NCBI GenBank assembly: GCA_003565095.1
Contig: PXDI01000005.1
Coordinates: 1-17,754 of the forward strand
Direction: 5' to 3'
Length of the DNA stretch: 17,754 bases
Origin: PVC group bacterium
GTDB lineage: Bacteria > Verrucomicrobiota > Kiritimatiellia > UBA8416 > PXDI01
Under the pieces are notes generated by a model, which was not told where the DNA came from, searched no databases, and was given only the letters and a program-made list of their open reading frames with translations. This document shows positions 1 through 6,676 of this stretch, one piece after another. Position 1 is the stretch's first letter. Each line of letters starts with the position of its first letter. Position numbers and translations under genes: made by a program.

Positions 1-63
1 CCTACCGAAGAACGAATCAGAATTGGTACGCCTGATTATGAATTCGATCCATGTCAGCAATAA
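1..63 (+). CDS. C-terminal end of a possible upstream gene (partial)
   Basis: Frame 1 is open from the window edge to a TAA at 61-63 and encodes 20 residues ending in ...YEFDPCQQ. The composition, rich in E, R, I and D, looks like a protein C-terminus. The stop lies 15 bp before the preferred ATG of the next gene, the tight spacing expected within an operon. Frame 2 is also open here (stop at 65-67), so the frame choice rests on composition only. No family can be named from so short a piece. Confidence 0.35.
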   Translation, partial: PTEERIRIGTPDYEFDPCQQ

Positions 64-65
64 AT

Positions 66-70
66 GAGGA
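66..70 (+). promoter_or_regulatory. Ribosome binding site deciding the start at 79
   Basis: GAGGA lies 8 nt before the ATG at 79. The in-frame ATG at 64 overlaps this site and has no Shine-Dalgarno sequence of its own, so 79 is the better start. Confidence 0.6.
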
Positions 71-78
71 TTATAATT

Positions 79-1506
79 ATGAGAAATACAATATGTCAGC
101 CCTTTTATGTCGGACGGTGTGGTTTGCGTTTACTGCTGCTGTTTTTTTTGATGGTATATTGTGAGAGTGAAACTGCAGCACAACAACAATCTCAACGGGA
201 ATGGGAGCGCCGTAGTGTTTTAGGTATGGTTGATACCCATAATAATGTCCATTCAAGTGTACCGGAAGACGGATCACCGGCACGCACTCTTTATGATGCG
301 TTGCTGCTGATCCACAAGGGAGATGATAAAGATTTGAGCGAGTTGTTGGCACGTGATGCTCAAAGACAATCACGGGCGTTTGTAAATCACTGGAAACAGC
401 GTGTTGTTGACTGGCAAATTAATTTCAGGAGGTGTGCCGTTATCGAGAGTTTAGGCTGGGCCTACGTTGCGCTGGTCAGCGAAAAACGCCTGCCAACACA
501 GGGTGTAGCATTTCCTTTTGTAGAAGTTGTGTTTCTAAGACGCGAACCGTTGGAAGGCGGTCCTTGGCGGATAACAAATCTGACACTCGATGCTGAAGAA
601 AAGCGCAGGGTTGAGCAGATGCTGCGTGAGATAATATATGGCCGTTCTGTTGAGCAGGTAGAGGCCGAGTTGGATGAATCCCGCCGTCAATGGCAGAAGA
701 TGACAGCCTTTCCTCCTCCCGGTGTAAGTCGGGATGAATGGGATATCGATGCAGCATATGAAAAACAGCGTTCGTTGAGAGCTGAACGCAACCGGCGGTG
801 TGCGGAAGGTTCAATGCCGCAATCATTCACTCAAATGATGGAAATGTACAAGGGTGAATATCTTATTCCGCCGGTAGTATTCAACATTACCGATGAACCT
901 GCTAATCCCGGGTTCAATAATCTGCTGGATGCGGTACAGACCATGTTTTATCTGCGCACATTGCACCATAGCCGCTACGCAGAAGCCTGGGGCTGGAGAA
1001 GCACCAGTATTGATGATCCGAGGATCGCCGGAATCGTTCCGGAATATCTTCCTTATGTTTATAACATTATGTCGAATGTACGGATATCAAGGCTTAGCTC
1101 TATTCAGCTCTTCTGCCGCGTTCCATTGCGACACAAAGGCCAAAAGTACCAAATCGTTCATTATCGATTTGTAAAAGAAACAAATCCATTGGTGGATAAA
1201 ATTGCCATGCCGATCAAACTGGATGTCGATTTTATTGGGTTCGGATATATGGTATTTCGTAAAGTTGGTCGCCAGTGGATTCCAAGCAGGAATATAGGAG
1301 ATTATGTAGGTTTTGATGATGTCTATAGCGCTTCGGCAGATTGCATATTAGGCCGAATGAATTCTACTCGCACAGCAAGTGTTGATGACGCACTAGAGAG
1401 ATTAATAAAATATGGTTTACCGGAACATATGATGAAGCTCTACTCAAAAGAGGAGTGCAGGTCGATAGATGATGCTCGCCGGGACGGGCTTTGGCGGGAT
1501 TTGTAA
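79..1506 (+). CDS. Secreted protein of unknown function, possibly two repeated domains
   Basis: I do not recognise this 475-residue protein. The N-terminus has basic residues, then a hydrophobic stretch at about residues 16-27 and an ETAA/QQQ junction. This is a plausible Sec signal peptide, so the protein probably acts in the periplasm or outside the cell. C28 follows V-Y and is a poor lipobox. The mature part appears to contain two similar units, at about 66-175 and 275-405. Each starts with a helix rich in L and D (LYDALLLI; LLDAVQTM) and ends in beta strands with a Phe-Arg and Trp signature (VVFLRRE..GPWRI; MVFRK..RQWIP). This could be a duplicated NTF2-like fold, which is an inference from pattern only. 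A charged helical stretch at about 170-250 links the units. The ATG at 79 was chosen over 64 because of the GAGGA at 66-70. The next gene starts about 30 bp downstream, which suggests co-transcription. Confidence 0.8.
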   Translation: MRNTICQPFYVGRCGLRLLLLFFLMVYCESETAAQQQSQREWERRSVLGMVDTHNNVHSSVPEDGSPARTLYDALLLIHKGDDKDLSELLARDAQRQSRAFVNHWKQRVVDWQINFRRCAVIESLGWAYVALVSEKRLPTQGVAFPFVEVVFLRREPLEGGPWRITNLTLDAEEKRRVEQMLREIIYGRSVEQVEAELDESRRQWQKMTAFPPPGVSRDEWDIDAAYEKQRSLRAERNRRCAEGSMPQSFTQMMEMYKGEYLIPPVVFNITDEPANPGFNNLLDAVQTMFYLRTLHHSRYAEAWGWRSTSIDDPRIAGIVPEYLPYVYNIMSNVRISRLSSIQLFCRVPLRHKGQKYQIVHYRFVKETNPLVDKIAMPIKLDVDFIGFGYMVFRKVGRQWIPSRNIGDYVGFDDVYSASADCILGRMNSTRTASVDDALERLIKYGLPEHMMKLYSKEECRSIDDARRDGLWRDL

Positions 1507-1524
1507 AAGACTGTAATAATAGGT

Positions 1525-1529
1525 AAGGA
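1525..1529 (+). promoter_or_regulatory. Ribosome binding site deciding the start at 1536
   Basis: AAGGA ends directly against an ATG at 1530, with no spacing, but lies 6 nt before the second in-frame ATG at 1536. The latter is the likely start. Confidence 0.6.
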
Positions 1530-1535
1530 ATGATT

Positions 1536-2504
1536 ATGTGTTACAGGTTTTTGTTGTCGGTGCTTGGCGTATTGATGGTCGGGTCTTTTGTATCCGCGCA
1601 GACTCTGTTTCTGAATGATGGGACTGAAATTGAAGGCGAGATTCGGCGGATTGATGGCAGCAGAGTCACGATCATGTCTTCCAGCGGTGTTGCCACATAC
1701 GAAATCATGGAGTTCGACGAGAATACACGTAATGAATATTTTCATGAATGGCAGGCCCGGGCCGAGCCTGTTGCCGATCCTGAATACAATGCCGGTGTTG
1801 AATCTTCCCCCGAGCCAGACGCACAGGCCGAGCCGGCTAAGTGGGAGTTTGCACGCGGGGCTTCTTTCTATATCTATACGATTCTATTTGTGTTTGTGTA
1901 TGCCGGATTTGCTCTCGGTGCATTGCTGTGCTTTTTCGGCCGTCGCTGGTTCCGGCAACTGATGGCGTTGCTGGGTGTTTGTCTTGGTGGCGGACTCGGC
2001 TGGTTGATGACACGTCAAATGTTTAAGATTGAATCGTTATGGATATCCGGCCTGACTATTCTGATTATAGCAATCCTGCTGGGGCTGATTTTTGCCGCAG
2101 GCGTATATGTGATGATCTTTCTGAATGGATTCAGTCTAGGCGCACTGGCGGCAAACCTTCTTTGGATTATTCCTTCGGCAATCGGCATTGAATCACCCGG
2201 TTTGCTTGGGCTGACTGTTGTTATTCTTGGTATTGCCGGGGGGATCATCGCTTTGAATTACAGGGAATTGATCCTGGCAATTGCTACGGCCTTCTGGGGT
2301 GCCTCACTATTGGTTTATTCGGTGTTCGGGTTGATTGGGGCGCTCGTGGTAGGACGGTTTATGGCTGCGCCCGCCGAAATGATGCCGCCAGTGCTCGAAT
2401 TGATGACACTTGGATTTGTCAGGGCTTTGTTGCCGGTTGCCGCTCTTGCGCTGACCGATTTCGGGACGGTTTTTCAGCTTCGTCAAGCTGCGAGAAGCAG
2501 GTAG
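1536..2504 (+). CDS. Signal-peptide protein: small beta domain plus TM7S3/TMEM198-like multi-pass membrane domain
   Basis: Residues 1-21 (from the ATG at 1536) form a signal peptide: MCYR, a hydrophobic core, then VSA/Q. Residues 22-65 hold a compact beta domain with the pattern LFLNDGTEIEGEI...GSRVTI, in the style of the Lsm/SH3-like 'DGT-x-I-x-G' domains common in secreted PVC proteins. A Pro/Glu-rich linker (about 75-105) leads to six or seven membrane segments between about 110 and 310. The FFGRRWFR...GVCLGGGLG and FAAGVYVMIF.NGFSLGA stretches resemble the internally repeated, Gly-rich helices of the TM7S3/TMEM198 (DUF4203) family. The family match was made by eye and is uncertain, but the topology (exported N-terminal domain, membrane C-terminal domain) is clear. 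The biochemical role is unknown. The gene lies about 30 bp downstream of the previous one on the same strand and is probably in the same transcript. Confidence 0.82.
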   Translation: MCYRFLLSVLGVLMVGSFVSAQTLFLNDGTEIEGEIRRIDGSRVTIMSSSGVATYEIMEFDENTRNEYFHEWQARAEPVADPEYNAGVESSPEPDAQAEPAKWEFARGASFYIYTILFVFVYAGFALGALLCFFGRRWFRQLMALLGVCLGGGLGWLMTRQMFKIESLWISGLTILIIAILLGLIFAAGVYVMIFLNGFSLGALAANLLWIIPSAIGIESPGLLGLTVVILGIAGGIIALNYRELILAIATAFWGASLLVYSVFGLIGALVVGRFMAAPAEMMPPVLELMTLGFVRALLPVAALALTDFGTVFQLRQAARSR

Positions 2505-2682
2505 GAGCAGAATCAGGCTTATATCAATCGCCTCATCCATTGTTGTTCCTGATTACCCGCCTATAACGGGCTCTTATGCGTTTCCTGTTTTGTTGCGTTT
2601 GCTTGATTCCGAAGGCAATTCGTGGCAGACTTATCAGATTATGCCGGATTTTCCCTTGAACGAAGAGGGGGGCGGCAGATGA
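2455..2682 (+). pseudogene. Coding-like stretch without a usable start codon (possible gene remnant)
   Basis: A frame is open from after the TGA at 2452-2454 to a TGA at 2680-2682. From about 2521 it reads like a natural protein: SSIVVPDYPP, GSYAFPVLLRLLD, NSWQTYQIMPDFPLNEE. It has no ATG or GTG before the convincing part, and its 5' end overlaps the preceding gene in another frame. A TAGGAG at 2502-2507 could act as a Shine-Dalgarno sequence only for rare starts (ATC, ATA or ATT). It may be the 3' remnant of a decayed gene, or a small gene with a non-standard start. A chance open frame cannot be excluded at this length. Confidence 0.3.
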
Positions 2683-2692
2683 AATAGACGAT

Positions 2693-2724
2693 AGATCCGC
2701 TTTGGGATGAATTCTCCGGGATCT
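2693..2724 (+). promoter_or_regulatory. Small inverted repeat in the leuA leader
   Basis: AGATCC at 2693-2698 pairs with GGATCT at 2719-2724 around a 20-nt loop, just upstream of the leuA ribosome binding site at 2731-2735. There is no U-tract and no leucine-rich leader peptide, so I see no support for classical attenuation. The stem is short and may be fortuitous. Confidence 0.2.
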
Positions 2725-2730
2725 CTCGAA

Positions 2731-2735
2731 AAGGA
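2731..2735 (+). promoter_or_regulatory. Ribosome binding site deciding the leuA start at 2743
   Basis: AAGGA lies 7 nt before the ATG at 2743, but only 1 nt before the ATG at 2737 and downstream of the ATG at 2707. This selects 2743 as the start. Confidence 0.65.
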
Positions 2736-2742
2736 CATGAGA

Positions 2743-4368
2743 ATGAAAAAGAACAAAGACAATGTTGTTATATTTGATACCACCTTGCGGGACGGGGAGC
2801 AATGCCCGGGGGCGAGTCTGACTCATCGTGAGAAGGTGGAGATTGCCCATCAGCTTGCCAAACTGGGGGTGGATGTTATTGAGGCCGGGTTTCCGATTGC
2901 CTCGCCGGGCGATTTTGCCGCGGTTAAGGCGGTAGCGGAAGCAGTCAACGGTCCGAGTGTCTGCGGTCTGGCGCGTTGTCTCAACAAAGATATTGAGCGC
3001 TGTGCCGAGGCGGTTGCTCCGGCAAAGAAGCCGCGGATTCATGTTTTTCTGGCGACTTCCGCCATCCATCGCAAATTCAAGTTGCGTAAGGCGCAGAGCG
3101 AGATTCTGAAGCAGGCCCAGCAGTCGATTGCTTATGCCAAGACATTTTGCAATGACGTGCAGTTCAGTCCGGAAGACGCTTCGCGGACCGAGCCTGATTT
3201 TCTGGCACAGATTACCGAGGCTGCGATTGACGCCGGTGCAACGGTGGTCAATATTCCGGATACAGTCGGTTATGCCACCCCTGACGAATTCGGTGACTTG
3301 ATTGCTTATCTTTTTGATAATGTGCCGAACATCGGTAAGGCTGTGATCAATGTGCACTGTCACAATGATCTGGGGCTGGCGGTGGCCAACTCACTGGCGG
3401 CGGTGCAACATGGTGCGCGGGGGATAGAATGCACTATCAACGGGCTGGGCGAACGTGCGGGGAATGCCTCGCTGGAGGAAGTTGTCATGGCCATGCGGAC
3501 GCGGCCCGACCGGTTCGGCAGCCTGAAAACCGGCATTAAGACGCGTCAGCTATATCCGACCAGCCGGATGGTCAGCCGTCTGACGGGGATGACTGTGCAG
3601 CGTAACAAAGCGATTGTCGGCGCCAATGCCTTTGCCCACGAGTCCGGCATTCATCAGGACGGAATGCTCAAAGAGCGTTCTACCTATGAAATAATGCGGC
3701 CGGAGGATATCGGCATTTCGGGTACCGAGCTGGTGATGGGCAAACATTCGGGGCGGCATGCCTTTGCTAATCATGTCAGTAAACTCGGTGTCACGCTGAA
3801 GCCCGATGAGTTGGAGCGGGCATATAGCCGTTTTACCGAGCTGGCTGATAAAAAGAAGCATGTTTATGACGATGATCTGTTGATGATTGCCCGCGAGGAG
3901 CTGGCGGACGTCAGTCCGGTATATATGCTGGATTATCTGCATGTTTCCACCGGAACCGACACTGTGCCGACTGCTACCTGCCGTCTGCGGCGCGGGGATG
4001 AGCTTTTGCAGGATGCCGGCTGCGGCGACGGTCCGGTGGATGCTGCATTAAAGACGATTGACCGTATGACCGGAGTGAAGGGTTCTTTGCTTGATTTCTC
4101 GTTACAAGCGATTTCGGTTGGTAAGGATGCGATGGGCGAGGTGAGTGTGCGGGTGGCGATGGAGGACGGGGCCACTTTGAGTGCCAAGGCTGCCAGCACT
4201 GATATTGTGGAAGCCAGCACCAAGGCCTATCTTTCCTGCGTCAACCGTTACATGCGGGATATCAAGGTGAACGGTCTTGGCAAGGAGACAGACATTAAAC
4301 GCAAGCCGGCGGCGGGGCGTGGCAAGCGGGTTTCCGCGCGGAAAAAGAAGACGGGGCGCAAGGCATGA
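2743..4368 (+). CDS. leuA: 2-isopropylmalate synthase
   Basis: LeuA condenses acetyl-CoA with 2-oxoisovalerate to 2-isopropylmalate, the first committed step of leucine synthesis, in the cytosol. Numbered from the ATG at 2743 (541 residues), the HMGL-like TIM barrel spans about 8-275. It carries the FDTTLRDGEQ signature (R16, D17), the metal-binding H205-C-H207-N-D motif and NGLGERAGNASLEE at 233-246. The linker contains FAHESGIHQDG. The C-terminal regulatory (LeuA dimer) domain is at about 385-510 and ends in the TDIVEAS.KAY signature, so leucine feedback control is expected. The barrel aligns well with my memory of E. coli LeuA, which is slightly shorter. Unusual: after about residue 511 there is a Lys/Arg-rich, low-complexity tail of some 30 residues. 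Citramalate synthase and homocitrate synthase are alternatives, but the E. coli-like sequence makes LeuA much more likely. The stop overlaps the aroE start by 4 bp (ATGA), implying translational coupling. Confidence 0.95.
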   Translation: MKKNKDNVVIFDTTLRDGEQCPGASLTHREKVEIAHQLAKLGVDVIEAGFPIASPGDFAAVKAVAEAVNGPSVCGLARCLNKDIERCAEAVAPAKKPRIHVFLATSAIHRKFKLRKAQSEILKQAQQSIAYAKTFCNDVQFSPEDASRTEPDFLAQITEAAIDAGATVVNIPDTVGYATPDEFGDLIAYLFDNVPNIGKAVINVHCHNDLGLAVANSLAAVQHGARGIECTINGLGERAGNASLEEVVMAMRTRPDRFGSLKTGIKTRQLYPTSRMVSRLTGMTVQRNKAIVGANAFAHESGIHQDGMLKERSTYEIMRPEDIGISGTELVMGKHSGRHAFANHVSKLGVTLKPDELERAYSRFTELADKKKHVYDDDLLMIAREELADVSPVYMLDYLHVSTGTDTVPTATCRLRRGDELLQDAGCGDGPVDAALKTIDRMTGVKGSLLDFSLQAISVGKDAMGEVSVRVAMEDGATLSAKAASTDIVEASTKAYLSCVNRYMRDIKVNGLGKETDIKRKPAAGRGKRVSARKKKTGRKA

Positions 4369-5228
4369 GTAATTCCGGTCACCCAGATAAGTTTGCTGTA
4401 CTGGGGCATCCGATCGGTCACAGTTTATCGCCGTTGATGCATCAGGCCTCTTTCCGGGCGCTTGATTACAATGCCATCTATCTGGCTTTTGATGTGCATC
4501 CCGCTAAGCTCGGCGCTGTTTTGCCGGCGATGCGTGACATGGGTTTCAGGGGGGTTAATCTGACGATTCCCTTGAAGGAGGTGGCCTTTGATTTGCTGGC
4601 GGATTTGCACGAGGATGCCCGGCGGCTGGGCGCGGTCAATACTGTTGAAATGACGGCTGAGGGCGGTTTGCGCGGGCATAATACCGACAGTTACGGTTTT
4701 TTGCGGGCGTTGGAAGAAGCTTTCGGAGTCAGTCCGGAAGGTCTGCGGGTATTACTGCTGGGTTGCGGCGGGGCTGGAAGAACGGTTGCGATTGCCGCGG
4801 CGATGCAGGGTGCCACAGAAGTTTTGCTGGCGGATGTGGATGAGAACCGCACCGCCGCGGTGGCGGCTGAAATCGGCGCATTGGACTGTGATGTAAGGGT
4901 TGGCGGTCTTTCCGGGGATAAGCGTGAGTGGGCGGAGGCTGCTGCTGAGAGCGATCTGATCGTTCAGGCGACACCGGTCGGAATGAAGCCGGGCGATCCC
5001 AGCCTGCTGGATTCGGGAGTTTTTAACAGCGGCCAGTATGTGTTTGATCTTATTTACATGTATCCATCTACGCCGCTGATGCAGGCGGCGGCCGCAGCCG
5101 GTGCGCGGACGGCGAACGGTCTCGGGATGCTGTTGCATCAGGGGGCGCGCGCTTTCACGATCTGGACAGGAATGCAACCCGATACCGATGCAATGCGCGG
5201 AGCGCTTGAGCAGGCGGTTTATGGATGA
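4365..5228 (+). CDS. aroE: Shikimate dehydrogenase
   Basis: AroE reduces 3-dehydroshikimate to shikimate with NAD(P)H, the fourth step of the shikimate pathway to aromatic amino acids and folate. The 287-residue length is normal for the family. The substrate-binding N-domain shows GHPIGHSLSP (S20 and S22), NLTIPLKE with catalytic K71, GAVNT with N92, and HNTDSYGF with catalytic D108. The Rossmann domain carries the glycine loop GCGGAG at 133-138, followed by LLADVDENRT. The NRT is reminiscent of NADP-dependent AroE, but the acidic residues before it leave cofactor preference open. The C-terminal NGLGMLLHQGA motif at 251-261 is typical. The start overlaps the leuA stop (ATGA) with no strong Shine-Dalgarno sequence of its own, so its translation probably depends on leuA. 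Confidence 0.95.
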   Translation: MSNSGHPDKFAVLGHPIGHSLSPLMHQASFRALDYNAIYLAFDVHPAKLGAVLPAMRDMGFRGVNLTIPLKEVAFDLLADLHEDARRLGAVNTVEMTAEGGLRGHNTDSYGFLRALEEAFGVSPEGLRVLLLGCGGAGRTVAIAAAMQGATEVLLADVDENRTAAVAAEIGALDCDVRVGGLSGDKREWAEAAAESDLIVQATPVGMKPGDPSLLDSGVFNSGQYVFDLIYMYPSTPLMQAAAAAGARTANGLGMLLHQGARAFTIWTGMQPDTDAMRGALEQAVYG

Positions 5229-5280
5229 AAAACCGGGGATATATGTGAGAATAGAGCAGAATAACTGTTTTTGAAGTGTA

Positions 5281-5353
5281 GTGTTCAGGTGTCAGCACGG
5301 TGATGGCTGGTTCATAACAGGTTGTGTATTTCTGAAACCTGAAATCTGAACAC
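5281..5353. repeat. Intergenic inverted repeat with perfect 8-bp ends
   Basis: GTGTTCAG (5281-5288) and CTGAACAC (5346-5353) are exact reverse complements at the ends of a 73-bp segment between aroE and the prepilin peptidase gene. The inner sequence repeats the same words: TTCAGGT (5284-5290) also pairs with ACCTGAA (5337-5343), and CTGAAA occurs twice before the terminal CTGAAC. It contains no ORF of note. It could be a REP-like or MITE-like interspersed element or an RNA hairpin. There is no U-tract after it, so it is not a clear terminator. Confidence 0.45.
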
Positions 5354-5423
5354 AGAAGCCGACGCTTACGGGGGTTTTGCAAGCGCCTCAGAGATATAAC
5401 AAAATATAGGATAGGTATAGAGT

Positions 5424-6308
5424 ATGTTTCCACAGCACTGGGATGTCGCACAGCAGCAGATATATCTCTTCTTTACGCTCATATCAGTGACATGGGGTGC
5501 TTGTATCGGCAGTTTTCTGAATGTGTGCATCTACCGTATCCCCCGTGAGCTTTCGGTTGTTGCTCCGCGCTCGTTCTGTCCCATCTGTGAAAAACCGATT
5601 CCGTGGTATCTGAATATGCCGCTGTTGAGTTATATTCTGCTGCGCGGACGCTGTCACTACTGCCGTCAGCCGTTTACCGCACGTTACCTGCTGGTTGAGG
5701 CTTTGACCGCGCTGCTTTTTCTGCTGATCTGGCTGCAGTATCCGCTGTTCGGAATCCAGGTGCCTTTAGGCTTGATACCGTTATCCAGCCCATGGCTGGT
5801 GCCGGTTTACTGGGTCTTCATTGCGGGGCTTATTCTGGGGACATTTGTTGATTTTGAGCACCTGATTATTCCTGACCGCGTGACACTCGGCGGCATTATC
5901 GCCGGCTGGATTCTGAGCGCACTACTGCCGGTTATGCACGGGGCGGAGGGAGCCTGGGCGGGCTTCCAGGCGTCAGTACTTGGCAGCGGGACGGGCTGGT
6001 TTATGTTATGGGGGGTGGCAATTATCGGCCGCTGGATCTTCAAGAAAGAGGCAATGGGTTTCGGCGATGTTAAGCTGCTGGGCGCAATCGGGGCTTTTCT
6101 TGGCTGGCAGGCGGTAATTTTCTCGATAGTGATATCCTCGTTTGCCGGGTCGATTGTCGGTATCAGCCTGATCGCATTGCGTAAGCGTGGTTTACAGAGC
6201 CGCATTCCTTACGGTCCTTATCTGGCGCTGGCGGCGCTGATCTGGATATACTGGGGACCGCGCATTATCGACTGGTATCTCAATCTGCTGCGTCCCGCCG
6301 GAATATAG
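5424..6308 (+). CDS. pilD: Prepilin peptidase / N-methyltransferase (A24 family)
   Basis: This is a bifunctional inner-membrane aspartic protease that cuts the leader from type IV prepilins or type II secretion pseudopilins and methylates the new N-terminus. The 294 residues begin with a membrane helix (about 13-37, with the typical GSFLNVCIYRIP). The cytoplasmic DiS_P_DiS loop holds the zinc-type cysteines C52-x2-C55 and C77-x2-C80, indicating the methyltransferase half is present. The catalytic aspartates are D143 in VDFEHLIIPD and D215 in MGFGDVKLLG, both in canonical context, with IPYGPYL near the C-terminus. AGGATAGG at 5408-5415 precedes the ATG by 8 nt. The symbol pilD is by function; no pilin or secretion genes lie next to it here, so whether it serves pili or type II secretion is not shown. 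Confidence 0.93.
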   Translation: MFPQHWDVAQQQIYLFFTLISVTWGACIGSFLNVCIYRIPRELSVVAPRSFCPICEKPIPWYLNMPLLSYILLRGRCHYCRQPFTARYLLVEALTALLFLLIWLQYPLFGIQVPLGLIPLSSPWLVPVYWVFIAGLILGTFVDFEHLIIPDRVTLGGIIAGWILSALLPVMHGAEGAWAGFQASVLGSGTGWFMLWGVAIIGRWIFKKEAMGFGDVKLLGAIGAFLGWQAVIFSIVISSFAGSIVGISLIALRKRGLQSRIPYGPYLALAALIWIYWGPRIIDWYLNLLRPAGI

Positions 6309-6372
6309 AAAAAATCACTTTACATATGTTGGGGAAGCGGTTAGTTTTTGTTTTGCAATAAAGGAGAGGGCT

Positions 6373-6642
6373 ATGGCAAAGACGCTTAAACTGAAGAGAC
6401 CCGGTTCAGACGCTGCCAAAGACGGCGAGGATGCTTCTGCGGCTGAATCCAATGTGCCTTCGCGTTTTCAACCGCCACCGATGGACGCTGCTCCGCAGGC
6501 ATCATATAAGGTTGCCGGAACACTTGCAATCCTTGCCAGCATACTGTTTCTGGCGCTGGTTGCCGTGCAATTGCTGGAAGCATCGTACTACCAGTCCCCG
6601 CCAAGTGTCTGGCCGCGCGCCAAAACGCTGGGGCTTTTCTGA
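6373..6642 (+). CDS. Small single-pass membrane protein, unknown function
   Basis: This is an 89-residue protein that I do not recognise. It has a Lys-rich start (AKTLKLKRP), an Ala/Pro-rich hydrophilic segment to about residue 44, one strong membrane helix at about 46-68, and a short tail with SYYQSPPSVWP. The basic N-terminus suggests an N-in topology with a short periplasmic tail. A very good ribosome binding site (AAAGGAGAGG, ending 4 nt before the ATG) supports translation. It lies 64 bp downstream of the prepilin peptidase gene on the same strand and may be co-transcribed, but nothing in the sequence ties it to pilus assembly. Confidence 0.75.
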   Translation: MAKTLKLKRPGSDAAKDGEDASAAESNVPSRFQPPPMDAAPQASYKVAGTLAILASILFLALVAVQLLEASYYQSPPSVWPRAKTLGLF

Positions 6643-6661
6643 TAGGTCTTGCGGTTAAAGC

Positions 6662-6676
6662 GGCGGGAGTCTCGCC
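6662..6676. terminator. Possible bidirectional terminator hairpin between convergent genes
   Basis: GGCGGG and CTCGCC form a 6-bp stem (one G-T pair) with a 3-nt loop, in the 34-bp gap between the convergent small membrane protein and coiled-coil genes. On the + side it is followed by TTACTTT, a weak T-rich run; on the - side the tail is weaker. Position and shape fit a shared terminator, though it is not a textbook one. Confidence 0.4.

Noticed and set aside
64..78. Start of the first full gene at ATG 64
   Set aside because: This ATG overlaps the GAGGA that serves the ATG at 79 and has no ribosome binding site of its own.
2533..3363. 276-residue open frame on the - strand
   Set aside because: It runs antisense to most of the leuA barrel and lacks any recognisable domain. 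The + strand product is certain.
5281..5353. Insertion sequence ends
   Set aside because: The 73-bp unit has no transposase and no visible target-site duplication. At most it is a small non-autonomous or REP-like repeat.
5363..5386. Terminator after aroE (CGCTT...AAGCG around a G/T-rich loop)
   Set aside because: The stem is only 5 bp, the loop is large and no T-run follows.
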